Below are positions 24,738 to 32,767 of a DNA stretch of 34,914 nucleotides, piece by piece. Under the pieces are notes generated by a model. The model was not told where the DNA came from. It worked only from the letters and a program-made list of their open reading frames with translations, and ran no database searches. Made by a program: the position numbers and the translations under genes. Source of the stretch: a bacterium (GTDB lineage: Bacteria; Myxococcota_A; Bradymonadia; UBA7976; UBA1532). The stretch is taken from contig JAUHXC010000073.1 in assembly GCA_030427205.1 (NCBI GenBank), positions 1-34,914 on the forward strand. Direction: 5' to 3'. Positions within the stretch are counted from its first letter, which is position 1. Every line of letters begins with the position of its first letter.

Positions 24738-25510
24738 ACCGCGCATCCGTCGCGCTCTGCGCGCTGTTGGCCGCCTCGCTGGCGGCCTGTGACCCCGAGA
24801 CGGCGCCGACGCCGACCCCCGAGCCGGAGGCGCCCGAGACCCCCGCGCAGCCCGAGCCCGAGCAGCCCGAGCCCGAGCAGCCCGAACCCGAGCAGCCCGA
24901 GCTGCCCGAACCGGAGCAGCCCGAGCAGCCCGAGCGCCCGCAGCCCGCGCCGGTCGACGTCGACACCGTCGGCGGCGGGCAGGCCGATCTGGTGCCGGCC
25001 CCCGCGCCGTGGCAGCCGCCGCCGCGGGCCCGGCGTCGCATGAACGTCGACCAGCTCGACGCCGCCTTCCGCCGCACCAGCGGCGGCATCGGCTGGACCG
25101 AGATGCGCGGCAACCGCGAGGTCGACCTCTTCGTCGAGCTCTCGGCGACCCTGGGCAAGCCGGACTTCATCCAGATCACCAACGAGAGCCTCGAGCCCTC
25201 GGCGCTCTTCCAGAAGTTCCTCGACGACGCGGCCCGCCAGGTGTGCGCCCGCCGGATCGAGGCCGATCTGGAGCGCGGGGCCGAGCCGGTGCTGCTGCCG
25301 CAGGTCGACGAGGCCGGCGAGGCGGACATCGACGGGCACCTGCAGGGGCTGCTCTTGCGGTTCCACGGGCGCGACCTGCGCGTCGACTCGCCCGATCTGA
25401 TGCACTGGCGCTGGTTGTACGACACCGTCACCTTCGTGGGCGACGAGGTCACCGCGTGGCAGGCGATCTGCGCCACGCTCTACACCCACCCCGACTTCTA
25501 CAGCTACTGA
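24734..25510 (+). CDS. Small lipoprotein of the cytochrome/DUF1501 operon
   Basis: 258 residues; the ATG at 24734 overlaps the previous stop (ATGA). The lipobox LAACD puts the lipidated Cys at residue 19. A PEPEQ-type repeat linker covers about residues 30-75. The globular part starts at RRRMNVDQLDAAFRRTSGGIGW. It includes TLGKPDFIQITNESLEPSALFQKFLDDAARQVCARRIE in pieces, and ends in AWQAICATLYTHPDFYSY. The opening (basic, NxxQLxxAF) and the 'ALFQKFLDDAARQVC' helix faintly recall DUF1587/DUF1592 modules. These are otherwise missing from the neighbouring cytochrome, so this gene may supply them as a separate chain. That is an inference; no catalytic residues were recognised. It ends 10 bases before the DUF1501 gene. 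Confidence 0.8.
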   Translation: MNRASVALCALLAASLAACDPETAPTPTPEPEAPETPAQPEPEQPEPEQPEPEQPELPEPEQPEQPERPQPAPVDVDTVGGGQADLVPAPAPWQPPPRARRRMNVDQLDAAFRRTSGGIGWTEMRGNREVDLFVELSATLGKPDFIQITNESLEPSALFQKFLDDAARQVCARRIEADLERGAEPVLLPQVDEAGEADIDGHLQGLLLRFHGRDLRVDSPDLMHWRWLYDTVTFVGDEVTAWQAICATLYTHPDFYSY

Positions 25511-25520
25511 GGAGGCACCG

Positions 25521-26954
25521 ATGGAACGCTCTCGCATCACGCGTCGCGGCTTCCTCCGCGGCGCCCTCGTGGCCGGCGGCGGCCTGGCCGCGCTCGGCGG
25601 CGGGGTGCATACGCTGACCCGGCTGGCGACGGCGCAGACGGCCAACCCCGACGCGCCCGACCGCTACTACATCTTCGCGTACTTCCCCGGCGCCTGGGAC
25701 GTGCTGCTCGGCCTCGACCCCCGCGACCCGCGGCAGTTCACCAACGGCAACCTGCGCACCACCCGCATCCAGCCCGGCTACGAGCTCGTCGAGCAGAACG
25801 ACGCCGACTTGATCCGGGTGGCGACGGCGGCCGGCCCCGAGATGGTCTTCGGCCCCTACATCGGCGAGCTGACCCGGCACGTCGACCGGCTGGCGGTCAT
25901 CAACGGCATGTCGATGGACACCCTGACCCACGAGGTCGGGCGGCGGCGCTTCCTCACCGGCAAGGCCCCCAGCGGCCTGCAGGCCCGCGGCAGCTCGGCG
26001 GGCACCTGGCTGGCGGAGCACTTCGGCGGTCAGGAGCCCATCCCCCAGCTCTCGGTGCAGGTCGAGGCCTACAACGAGGGGCTGGCGGACTACGCCTCGG
26101 CCCTGGCGGTCAACAGCGTCGACGACCTGCTGCGCGCCCTGCGCCCGGCCGATCCGATCTTCGACTGGCGCATCGCGCGCCAGATGTCGGCGACCCTCGC
26201 CGATCAGGCCCGCTGCCTGCGCGCGACGCCCAGCCCGCTGTGGCAGAGCGCCGAAGGCAGCCGGCTCAAGGCCCGGGAGATGGTCACCGGCGGCTACGCC
26301 GACGCGTTCGACTTCCGGGCGCGCAACCCGCTGATGGACGCCCTGCGCGACCACTACGGCATCGTCAACCGCAACCAGCTCAACGTGCCCGAAGCGCGGG
26401 CCGCGCTGGCGGTGCAGGCGATCACCACCGGCATCAGCCGGGTGGTCAGCATCACCGTCAGCCCCGGCCTCGACACCCACTTCCAGGACTGGGAGACCGA
26501 CCAGGGCCCCGACCAGCGGCGCGGCTTCGACGTCGTCGCCCGCATGGCCGACATGCTCGAGCGCCTGCCCTACGGCAACAGCGGCGACTCGTGGCTCGAT
26601 CACACCACCATCGTCGGCTTCAGCGAGTTCAGCCGGACCCCGCTGATCAATACCCGCGGCGGTCGGGACCACCACCTGACCAACAGCTGCTTCCTGCTCG
26701 GCGGCAGCGTGCGCGGCGGGCAGGTCATCGGCGCCTCGAGCGACGTCGGCATGGCGCCGATGGCGGTGAACCTGCACAGCGGCGCCGTCGACCCCGAAGG
26801 CGAGGTCATCCGCCCGGAGCACGTCATCCAGACGCTGTTCGACGAGGTCGGCGTGCCCTTCGAGGCCAGCGACCTGCGGGTGCCCGAGTGCCGCGCCGAC
26901 CTGCTCGACCCCTGCCCCGACCAGACCATCGCCATCCCCGCCCTGCTCGGCTGA
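25521..26954 (+). CDS. Tat-exported DUF1501 family protein
   Basis: 477 residues; the ATG at 25521 has AGGAGG six bases upstream. The N-terminus carries a twin-arginine signal (ITRRGFLRGALVAGG) with cleavage likely after TAQ near residue 34. The body matches the DUF1501 pattern. It has an early FAYFPGAWDVLLGLDPRDP strand, HVDRLAVINGMSMDTLTHEVGRRRFLTG, the LDTHFQDWE metal-site-like segment, and TTIVGFSEFSRTP followed by RGGRDHHLTNSCFLLGG. DUF1501 has an alkaline-phosphatase/sulfatase-like fold. Tat export suggests folding or metal loading in the cytoplasm. It completes the operon starting at 21586. The family's pairing with DUF1549/1588-type cytochromes is well known, but its reaction is not. 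Confidence 0.92.
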   Translation: MERSRITRRGFLRGALVAGGGLAALGGGVHTLTRLATAQTANPDAPDRYYIFAYFPGAWDVLLGLDPRDPRQFTNGNLRTTRIQPGYELVEQNDADLIRVATAAGPEMVFGPYIGELTRHVDRLAVINGMSMDTLTHEVGRRRFLTGKAPSGLQARGSSAGTWLAEHFGGQEPIPQLSVQVEAYNEGLADYASALAVNSVDDLLRALRPADPIFDWRIARQMSATLADQARCLRATPSPLWQSAEGSRLKAREMVTGGYADAFDFRARNPLMDALRDHYGIVNRNQLNVPEARAALAVQAITTGISRVVSITVSPGLDTHFQDWETDQGPDQRRGFDVVARMADMLERLPYGNSGDSWLDHTTIVGFSEFSRTPLINTRGGRDHHLTNSCFLLGGSVRGGQVIGASSDVGMAPMAVNLHSGAVDPEGEVIRPEHVIQTLFDEVGVPFEASDLRVPECRADLLDPCPDQTIAIPALLG

Positions 26955-26955
26955 G

Positions 26956-26970
26956 GCCCGCCCTCCGGGC
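26956..26970 (+). terminator. Weak hairpin after the DUF1501 gene
   Basis: GCCCG, loop CCCTC, CGGGC begins two bases after the stop codon at 26954. There is no T tract, and the next gene starts only 60 bases later in the same direction. It may attenuate rather than end transcription. Confidence 0.25.
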
Positions 26971-27014
26971 GACCCATGGTTGCCCCCGCCCCCCGCCCCT
27001 GATAGACCGCAACG

Positions 27015-28028
27015 ATGCGCCACCTGCTCTACATCATCCCGGTGCTCTGCGGCCTGTGGATGTGGGACAACAGCCTCAGCCTCGACCGCTACGCCGGCTG
27101 GGAGCGCAACTCGGTGCGCAACTCGATGATCCGCTGGGATCGCGGCAAGCGGGCCAAGGTCGCCATCTTCGGCTCGTCGACGAGCAAGGACTGGCTGCCG
27201 GTGACCCTCGCCGCCCGGGTGACCGGCGTGGGGGCGAGGGACGTGCTCGACGCGCACGTCAACGGCTGCCACCAGGGCTGTACCTGGTCGTCAGTGCGCA
27301 AGCTGCTGCAGCGCGAGCGGCACTACGAGGCGGTGTTCTTCGCCACCAACCTCTTCCAGATGTGCGAAGAGCTGCACTCCAAGCGGGTGCTGCAGCACCA
27401 GATGATGCTGCCCGCCCAGGACGTGCCGCGGCTCTTTGGACTCTACGCCCACGCCGACCAGCCGCTGACCTACGTCGGGCGCTACGTCGGCATGACCCTC
27501 TCGGGGGCTTATGGCGATACCGCCGCGCTGCAGCGCTGGCTGCGGGAAGACCTCTTCGGCGAGCCCAAGCGCGGCCGGACCCACCTCTGGGCCCGGCCCG
27601 ATCGGCCGCCGTCGTCCAAGAAGACGATGAGCTGCCGCTATCGCCCGGCCGACGTGGCCTATAAGGCCGCGGTGAGCGCGGCGCTGCTCGATGACCTCAC
27701 CCGGCTGGCAGACCACGTCTTCCTGCTGCTGCTGCCCGACCCCACCGCGGCGTCCGACGACCCCGAACACCAGCGGCGCTGGGTGCTGCACCGGGCGCTG
27801 CACCAAGAGCTCGCCGACGCGCGGCCCGCGGTGACGCTGATCGATCTGGTGACCGACGGGGTGGTCGAGCAGAAAGACTTCCGCGACGCCATCCACCTGC
27901 ACCGCCGGGCGATGCCCCGTCAGCAGAAACTCTTCGAGGCGCGGATGGAGGCGGCGGGCTGGCCGCCGCCGCAGAACAAGACGAAAGGCAAGCCGCAGAA
28001 CAAGACGAAGGGCAAGCCGGCCCGATGA
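27015..28028 (+). CDS. SGNH/GDSL-like membrane-anchored protein, partner of the MBOAT acyltransferase
   Basis: 337 residues. An N-terminal hydrophobic segment (HLLYIIPVLCGLWMW) is a signal anchor. Residues 47-58 (KVAIFGSSTSKDWL) form an SGNH block I, with Ser55 as likely nucleophile. The closing Asp-x-x-His pair is Asp291 and His294 (FRDAIHLHRRA). The middle has AVFFATNLFQMC and DHVFLLLLPDP strands of the Rossmann-like SGNH core. The C-terminus has a duplicated PQNKTKGK tail. Such proteins act with MBOAT transferases to O-acetylate extracellular polysaccharides, as with PatB or AlgJ/AlgX. The 4-base overlap (ATGA) with the MBOAT start supports this pairing. No clear ribosome site is seen at 27015, but this is the first ATG and it precedes the hydrophobic segment. 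Confidence 0.83.
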   Translation: MRHLLYIIPVLCGLWMWDNSLSLDRYAGWERNSVRNSMIRWDRGKRAKVAIFGSSTSKDWLPVTLAARVTGVGARDVLDAHVNGCHQGCTWSSVRKLLQRERHYEAVFFATNLFQMCEELHSKRVLQHQMMLPAQDVPRLFGLYAHADQPLTYVGRYVGMTLSGAYGDTAALQRWLREDLFGEPKRGRTHLWARPDRPPSSKKTMSCRYRPADVAYKAAVSAALLDDLTRLADHVFLLLLPDPTAASDDPEHQRRWVLHRALHQELADARPAVTLIDLVTDGVVEQKDFRDAIHLHRRAMPRQQKLFEARMEAAGWPPPQNKTKGKPQNKTKGKPAR

Positions 28029-29482
28029 TCTTCACCACCCCGGCCTTCGCCACGTTCTTCGTGCTCTTCTTCGTCGTGCACTTCAGCCTGCGCGGCGTCG
28101 GCCGCAAGTGGTGGCTGCTGGCGGCGAGCTACGCCTTCTACGGCAGCTGGAACGCCGCCTTCCTGCTGCTCATCGTCGGCTCGACCCTGGTCGACTTCTA
28201 CGTCGGCCGCGCGCTGAGCCGCACCGACGACCGGCGCCGCCGCAATCGGCTCTTGTGGGTCTCGTGCGGGGTCAACCTGGGCGCGCTGGCCTTCTTCAAG
28301 TACTGCAACTTCTTCATCGAGTCGTTCGCCGAGCTGCTCGCCGTCGTCGGGGTCGAGGCCTCGCTGCCGGTGCTCGAGATCGTGCTGCCGGTGGGCATCA
28401 GCTTCTACACCTTCCAGACGATGAGCTACACCATCGACATCTGGCGGGGGCGGCAGCAGCCGACCGACTCACTGCTCGACTTCGCGCTGTATGTCGCGTT
28501 CTTCCCCCAGTTGGTGGCCGGGCCCATCGAGCGGGCGAGCCACCTGCTGCCCCAGCTGGCGAAGCTGCCCGAGCTGTCGCCGCGGCTCAACGGCTTCGCG
28601 CTCATCGCGCTCGGCTGCTTCAAGAAGGCGGTCGTCGCCGACCAGATCGCGGCGGTGGTCGAGCTGACCTACGCCCAGCCCGACGGGGTCTACGGCCCGG
28701 CGCTGTGGCTGGGGACCTACGCCTTCGCGGTGCAGATCTACTGCGATTTCTCGGGCTACAGCGACATCGCCATCGGCCTCGGGCGCCTGCTCGGGCTCGA
28801 CATCGTCGAGAACTTCCGCGCGCCCTACGCCGCCGCCGGCCCCTCGGAGTTCTGGCGCCGCTGGCACATCTCGCTGTCGAGCTGGCTGCGGGACTACCTC
28901 TACATCCCGCTGGGCGGCAACCGCGGCGGCTGGTTCTACGTGCGGCGCAACCTGATGCTGACCATGCTGCTCGGCGGCCTGTGGCACGGCGCGGCGTGGA
29001 ACTTCGTGCTCTGGGGCTTCTGGCACGGCGCGCTGCTCATCGTCTTCCGCGCCCGCCCGTTCACCTGGGCCCTCGAGCAGGTCGCCGGCTGGCCCAAGGC
29101 GCTGCGCGCGGTGGTGCTGGTGCTGCGGCGGCTGGTCTTCTTCCACCTCGTCTGCCTCGGCTGGGCGCTGTTCCGCGCCGAGTCGCTGGCGGACTGCGCG
29201 GCGCTCTTCCAGGGCTTGCTCGACCTCTCGGCGTGGGATTGGGCCCACTGGACGGCCCAGGTCGAGGCCTCGGGCGAGGGGCTGTATCTGCAGGGGATCA
29301 TGGCCGTCGTCATCGGCCTGGTGCTGCTGCACAACCTGGCGCCGGTGGGCACCAAGCGGGTCGTCGAGGTTTTCTGGAAGGCGCCGGCGGCGCTGCGCTT
29401 CGTGGTGCTGGCGGGCATCTTCTACGCCTGCGTACTGCTCGCGCCCGAGCAGCCGCCGCCGTTCATCTACTTCCAGTTCTGA
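28025..29482 (+). CDS. MBOAT-family membrane O-acyltransferase (AlgI/PatA-like)
   Basis: 485 residues with about ten or more membrane segments. Hallmarks read in order are KWWLLAASYAFYGSWN, LPVGISFYTFQTMSY, FFPQLVAGPIERASHLLPQL, and FWRRWHISLSSWLRDYLYIPLGG. Then comes LLGGLWHGAAWNFVLWGFWHG, with the likely catalytic His321 and a second His at 334. This is the AlgI/DltB/PatA pattern, moving acetyl groups from a cytoplasmic donor across the inner membrane to a periplasmic acceptor protein or glycan. Its start overlaps the SGNH gene by 4 bases. No alginate or cellulose synthesis genes lie nearby, so the acceptor polymer is unknown. It converges with the next gene, 25 bases apart. Confidence 0.94.
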   Translation: MIFTTPAFATFFVLFFVVHFSLRGVGRKWWLLAASYAFYGSWNAAFLLLIVGSTLVDFYVGRALSRTDDRRRRNRLLWVSCGVNLGALAFFKYCNFFIESFAELLAVVGVEASLPVLEIVLPVGISFYTFQTMSYTIDIWRGRQQPTDSLLDFALYVAFFPQLVAGPIERASHLLPQLAKLPELSPRLNGFALIALGCFKKAVVADQIAAVVELTYAQPDGVYGPALWLGTYAFAVQIYCDFSGYSDIAIGLGRLLGLDIVENFRAPYAAAGPSEFWRRWHISLSSWLRDYLYIPLGGNRGGWFYVRRNLMLTMLLGGLWHGAAWNFVLWGFWHGALLIVFRARPFTWALEQVAGWPKALRAVVLVLRRLVFFHLVCLGWALFRAESLADCAALFQGLLDLSAWDWAHWTAQVEASGEGLYLQGIMAVVIGLVLLHNLAPVGTKRVVEVFWKAPAALRFVVLAGIFYACVLLAPEQPPPFIYFQF

Positions 29483-29507
29483 CCGACGCCGGTCTCGGCC
29501 GGTTGGT

Positions 29508-30449
29508 TCAGCGGATGGGACGCAGCGGGCCGGGGCCCTCGGCGTCCTCGGCGGCTGGGGCGTCGACCGCGGGCGCGTCCGGTTCGCCCATGTCTCCCGC
29601 CGCCTCGATCTCGGCGGCCAGATCGGCGGCGTCGAGATCGTCGACGTCCCGCCCGTCGGTGCCATCCGCCGGCATGAGCTCCGGCGCCGCCTCGCCCGCC
29701 ATCGCTTCATCCTGCTCGACGCCGCCCGACAACGGCGCCTCGCCGCTCTCGGCGCGCCGCTGGGCCACCCGCAGGTCGGCCCGCTGCTCCATCTCGTCGA
29801 GCTTCTCGGTCAGCAGCCGCGCGGTCAGCGGATCGAGCATCGACACCATCGTGCGGAAGGCCTTGACCGTACGCAGCCACTCGCCGCGCAGCTGGCTGTA
29901 GGCCCCGCGGGCGTTGGTGGCGATGTCCTGCTCGATGCGGGTGCGCTCGCGGTCCATCTCGCCCAGCTCACGCCCCGCCTCGCGCCAGCTCTGGAAGAGG
30001 TCGAACATCGTGCCCCGGCCGAAGCCATTGGCCGCCAGCAGCCGCAGCACGTCGTCGTCGATGCGGGTCATGACCAGATCGGCCTCGGCCGCCTCGTCGA
30101 CATAGCTCGCGTTGACCATCTTGAGCCCGCGGTCGAGGATGCGCTCGCGGGCGTCCTTCAGCCGGGCCCGCTCGTCGGCGTCCTCGGTGGCGAGTTCGAG
30201 GGCGAGCAGGCCGTACCAGATGGCCCGCAGCCGATCGTCGTGCAGCAGATCGAGCTTCGTCGCCGCCGCGCGGGCCGCCTCGACCGCCGCCTGTGGGTTG
30301 CGCCGCAGGGTCTGCATACCGTCCTGCAGCTCTTCGAATCGGGTGACGAACCACGCCACTGAGGGCTGCTCTTCGATCAGCCGGCGCAGGGGGCCGAGCC
30401 AGTAGACGAGCAGCATGTACATGACGCCTTCGCTGAGGTTGGACAACAT
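29508..30449 (-). CDS. Helical protein of unknown function with acidic tail
   Basis: 313 residues from the ATG at 30449, which has GGGAG eight bases upstream. The frame is open to an ATG at 30635, also with GAGG. However, the 62 extra codons use A/T third positions far more often than the gene body, so I read them as leader DNA. Residues 5-22 (LSEGVMYMLLVYWLGPLR) are a short hydrophobic or amphipathic helix that may touch the membrane. Residues 30-235 are helical and charged (LKDARERILDRGLKMVNASYVDEA; MDRERTRIEQDI). The last 70 or so residues are Asp/Ala/Glu-rich and probably disordered. No family was recognised. It stands alone on the minus strand with palindromes upstream, suggesting its own regulation. 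Confidence 0.78.
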   Translation of the reverse strand: MLSNLSEGVMYMLLVYWLGPLRRLIEEQPSVAWFVTRFEELQDGMQTLRRNPQAAVEAARAAATKLDLLHDDRLRAIWYGLLALELATEDADERARLKDARERILDRGLKMVNASYVDEAAEADLVMTRIDDDVLRLLAANGFGRGTMFDLFQSWREAGRELGEMDRERTRIEQDIATNARGAYSQLRGEWLRTVKAFRTMVSMLDPLTARLLTEKLDEMEQRADLRVAQRRAESGEAPLSGGVEQDEAMAGEAAPELMPADGTDGRDVDDLDAADLAAEIEAAGDMGEPDAPAVDAPAAEDAEGPGPLRPIR

Positions 30450-30526
30450 CGGAGATCTCCCGTGATTGGGGTGGTTGAAAGGTGACCGGTTGGTAAATGT
30501 GTGAGCCCGAACTCGGAGCCGCCCCT

Positions 30527-30546
30527 CATCGATAGCGACATCGATG
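30527..30546. promoter_or_regulatory. Palindrome upstream of the 30449 gene
   Basis: Arms CATCGAT (30527-30533) and ATCGATG (30540-30546) are separated by 6 bases. The site is about 80 bases before the chosen start, in a leader of lower GC. It is a candidate operator. Confidence 0.4.
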
Positions 30547-30595
30547 TCAGAGCGCAAATCGAATTTCGGCTCACGGCGCGCATCGAGCGCCCGAA

Positions 30596-30617
30596 ATTTC
30601 CGTAAAGTCCCGGAAAT
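30596..30617. promoter_or_regulatory. Second palindrome upstream of the 30449 gene
   Basis: Perfect 7-base arms ATTTCCG (30596-30602) and CGGAAAT (30611-30617) flank 8 bases. AT-rich arms are exceptional in this genome, which makes chance less likely. The site is about 150 bases upstream of the start codon. It could be a regulator-binding site near the promoter. Confidence 0.45.
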
Positions 30618-30640
30618 GTACTCATATTCAGACATGTGTG

Positions 30641-31819
30641 ACGCCTCGACTTTATCTCGACGGGCGGGCGCATGGGTGGTGAGTCGTGGGTGTGTAGTCC
30701 GCTATCGGGTGTTCATGCCCTCGATGCTGGGGCGCACGCCGCCCTGTGCCACCGGCGGTCCGTCGAACCCGGGCCGAGCTGCGTCACCCGGCGGTCGCGG
30801 TGAGCCCGACCCGGCTCGATGTCGCCACCGCCGGCCCTCGCCGACGGTCGATACCCGTGCCGACCACCGCTCCGGGTCGAGACTCGACGCCCGTGGGTAT
30901 CGGCGACCGCCGCCCGCCACCGGCTCGACCGCGAGGCCACGGAGCAGACGGGCCATCACCCGGCGTCCGTCGATGGCGAGCGCCGCCGCGCACCACCGCC
31001 GCAGGTCGATCGGAGATGCCGCGGCGATGTCGAGTCGCCGCCGCACGCCGCCCGCGAGGACCCGGAGGGTGTCTGCGATCGTCGCCGCGGGCTCCGGGCG
31101 GATGACCCAGCGGAGCGTAGACGCCCCGGCCCGGCGATCGCCGATACCTGGGGGTATCGCCGCGGCCCGGACCGCGCCTTGACCGCGGCGGCGCCCGACG
31201 CCACGGGTCCGGTGCGGGCCACGTAGACCCCGTCGAGCCCACCGCCGACGACCGGCAAGGGCCGATCTGCGGCGCCGGCGCCACGCGCGACCGCCGATCA
31301 GCGCGGCGCGCCGCTGCCCCGGGGTATCGGCGACCGCCGCCATGGGCCACATGGGCGGCGGTCCGCCATCGCCGATGACCGACGACGGGCGGTCGCGCGC
31401 CCCGCGGAGCAGCGCCCACCGCCGACCCGGGCCGGCTCCGCCGTCGTCGACCATCGCGAGTCGCCCCTGAGGGGTGGTGCCGAGCAGGCGTGGGGTACCG
31501 CCGACCGCCGCTACGGGTCGCTCGCGTCGGCGTCGACCATCGTCGATCGCCGTCGAGAGGCGGTCATGCGGATCGCGCGCGCATCGGGCCGTGCCTGTCG
31601 GCGGTTGTTTGCGCGCGCGCCGGCCCCATGGATCGCCGGTGGAGGCGTCCGGGCAGGCGCCGACGGCTCGGCCGCCTGCGCCGCGACACGAGAACTGACC
31701 CGCTCGACAACACCAGCACCGACCCCCTCGGCCATGGGCCGGCGGTCGATGCACGTCGTGCGCAACACGGCCCGCGTTTGATCGATGAACCCTCTGCGAC
31801 GGCGACGCGGAGGTGCAAG
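30641..31819. other. Gene-less, extremely GC-rich region with degenerate 171-bp-spaced motif
   Basis: No frame here gives a believable protein; all six frames read Arg/Pro/Ala-rich. A 19-base block of the form GGGGTATCGGCGACCGCCG recurs at 31151, 31321 and 31492, spaced 170 and 171 bases. Related copies start at 30894 and, more weakly, 31067. CATGGGCC, CGATCG and CGACCATCG words are frequent, and an alternating GC run lies at 31610-31619. This looks like a decayed tandem array or low-complexity spacer at the edge of the repeat island. I see no promoter or RNA gene. Confidence 0.55.
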
Positions 31820-32342
31820 ATGGCCAGACCGTTGATGTACCAGCCCGAACCCTGGCTCCCGGTCGAGATGACGATGCGCTGCATGCAAGGCCGGCTGTTG
31901 CTGCGGCCGGGCAGCGAGGCCAACCGCGTTCGACAGCGCCGAGAGCAAGGCGCTGTGGAAGTCGCACGTCAAGACGAACATCTCGAAGGAGCTCGGGGAG
32001 CTCTACGACTGGTCCGGGCGCCATTGGGACCGGCGGACGCGGGACATCCACATCCTCGATGACGAGGCCTTCGCCGACCGCCTGATGTACCTCGCTCGGC
32101 ACGGCATGAAGGATGGCCTCGTCTCGTCGCGCGACGATTGGCCGGGCATCCAGTGGCATCGCGCCGTCCTCGACGGCAAGCCGCTGAAGGGCGTGTGGTA
32201 CGACCGCAGCGCGCTCGACGCGCAGCTGCGCGCCTGGGCCCGCAAGCCGGCCGATGTGCGCGGGCCGAAGCCCAACCTGATGGACGTGGCGACCTGGAGG
32301 CCGGTCCCGCTGTCGACCCCGCCGATGTGGCGCGGCCTGAGT
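31820..32342 (+). pseudogene. Broken RAYT-like (REP-associated Y1-type) transposase
   Basis: An ATG at 31820 with a strong ribosome site (GGAGGT, 5 bases upstream) starts MARPLMYQPEPWLPVEMTMR, which aligns with the MARPL...YHVTSR opening of RAYT transposases. The frame is lost at about 31926, after GSEANR. In another frame the sequence resumes with VKTNISKELGELYDWSGRHW, RRTRDIHILDDEAFADRLMY, LARHGMKDGLVSSRDDWPG and GVWYDRSALDAQLRAW. These match the family's C-terminal half (FxxRF, LxYIxxNPVRAGLVxxxxDWPxSS). The part that should hold the His-x-His metal motif (SNHxHLL) is missing, so there is an internal deletion plus frameshift. The frame then runs into repeat DNA at 32343. The element cannot be active. 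Confidence 0.75.
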
Positions 32343-32616
32343 GCGCCAAGATTCGGGTGGCACCCCTGCCCGGCACCCCTGCCCGGCACCCCTGCCCGGC
32401 TGGATGGACGCGGGGCGCGTGACCGGACAGGTGCACCTCGCGAGCGTTGGCGGGGCTCCCGAGACGCCGAGATTCCGCCGATGAACGCCGTCGACACGGG
32501 TAAATGGCCCGATTCTGATCGTCAAGCGGCCTCGTCGGCTCATCCTCCCCCGTCATCAGGCCTAGCTCGTCGCCGCGCCAAGATTCGGGCGCCAAGATTC
32601 GGGTGGCACCCCTGCC
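32343..32616. repeat. Dispersed 28-bp repeat with 13-bp satellite, left of the deacetylase gene
   Basis: A 28-base unit starting GCGCCAAGATTCGGGTGGC occurs at 32343-32370 and 32589-32616, with a partial copy of its first 15 bases at 32575-32589. The first copy is followed by a 13-base tandem array of GGCACCCCTGCC type (32358-32396, three units). The 180 or so bases between copies hold no gene. The first copy begins exactly where the transposase remnant stops matching its family, so the repeats may have disrupted it. Confidence 0.75.
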
Positions 32617-32731
32617 ACCCCTGGTGGCAGCAGCCCTGCCACCCCTGGTGGCAGCAGCCCTGCCACCCCTGGTGGCACCCGTATCGGCACCCCTGGTGGC
32701 ACTCGTATCGGCACACCTGCTGGTAGCCCGC
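32612..32731. repeat. 24-bp palindromic minisatellite (REP-like hairpins)
   Basis: Five units of 24 bases begin at 32612, 32636, 32660, 32684 and 32708. The first two contain a perfect hairpin, CTGCCACC, loop CCT, GGTGGCAG. The third has lost one outer base pair, and the fourth and fifth drift (GGCACCCCTGGTGGC, then CACCTGCTGGTAGC). There are no unique spacers, so it is not CRISPR. Palindromes of this size next to a RAYT remnant resemble REP/REPIN clusters. Confidence 0.8.
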
Positions 32732-32767
32732 GCTGAGCGCTGCGCTCGAACAACCGAATGAGGGACA

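Noticed and set aside
29483..29507. Bidirectional terminator between convergent genes
   Set aside because: Only a 6-bp imperfect stem with a mismatched interior and no T tract could be drawn.
30450..30635. N-terminal extension of the 29508-30449 gene to the ATG at 30635
   Set aside because: The extra codons have mixed third bases unlike the gene body, contain two palindromes, and the internal ATG has its own good ribosome site.
30702..32543. A 613-codon minus-strand frame through the gene-less tract
   Set aside because: It is Arg/Ala/Pro/Gly-rich, has no domain, and runs antisense across the transposase remnant and repeats.
32612..32731. CRISPR array
   Set aside because: Repeats are contiguous 24-bp units with no unique spacers and no cas genes nearby.
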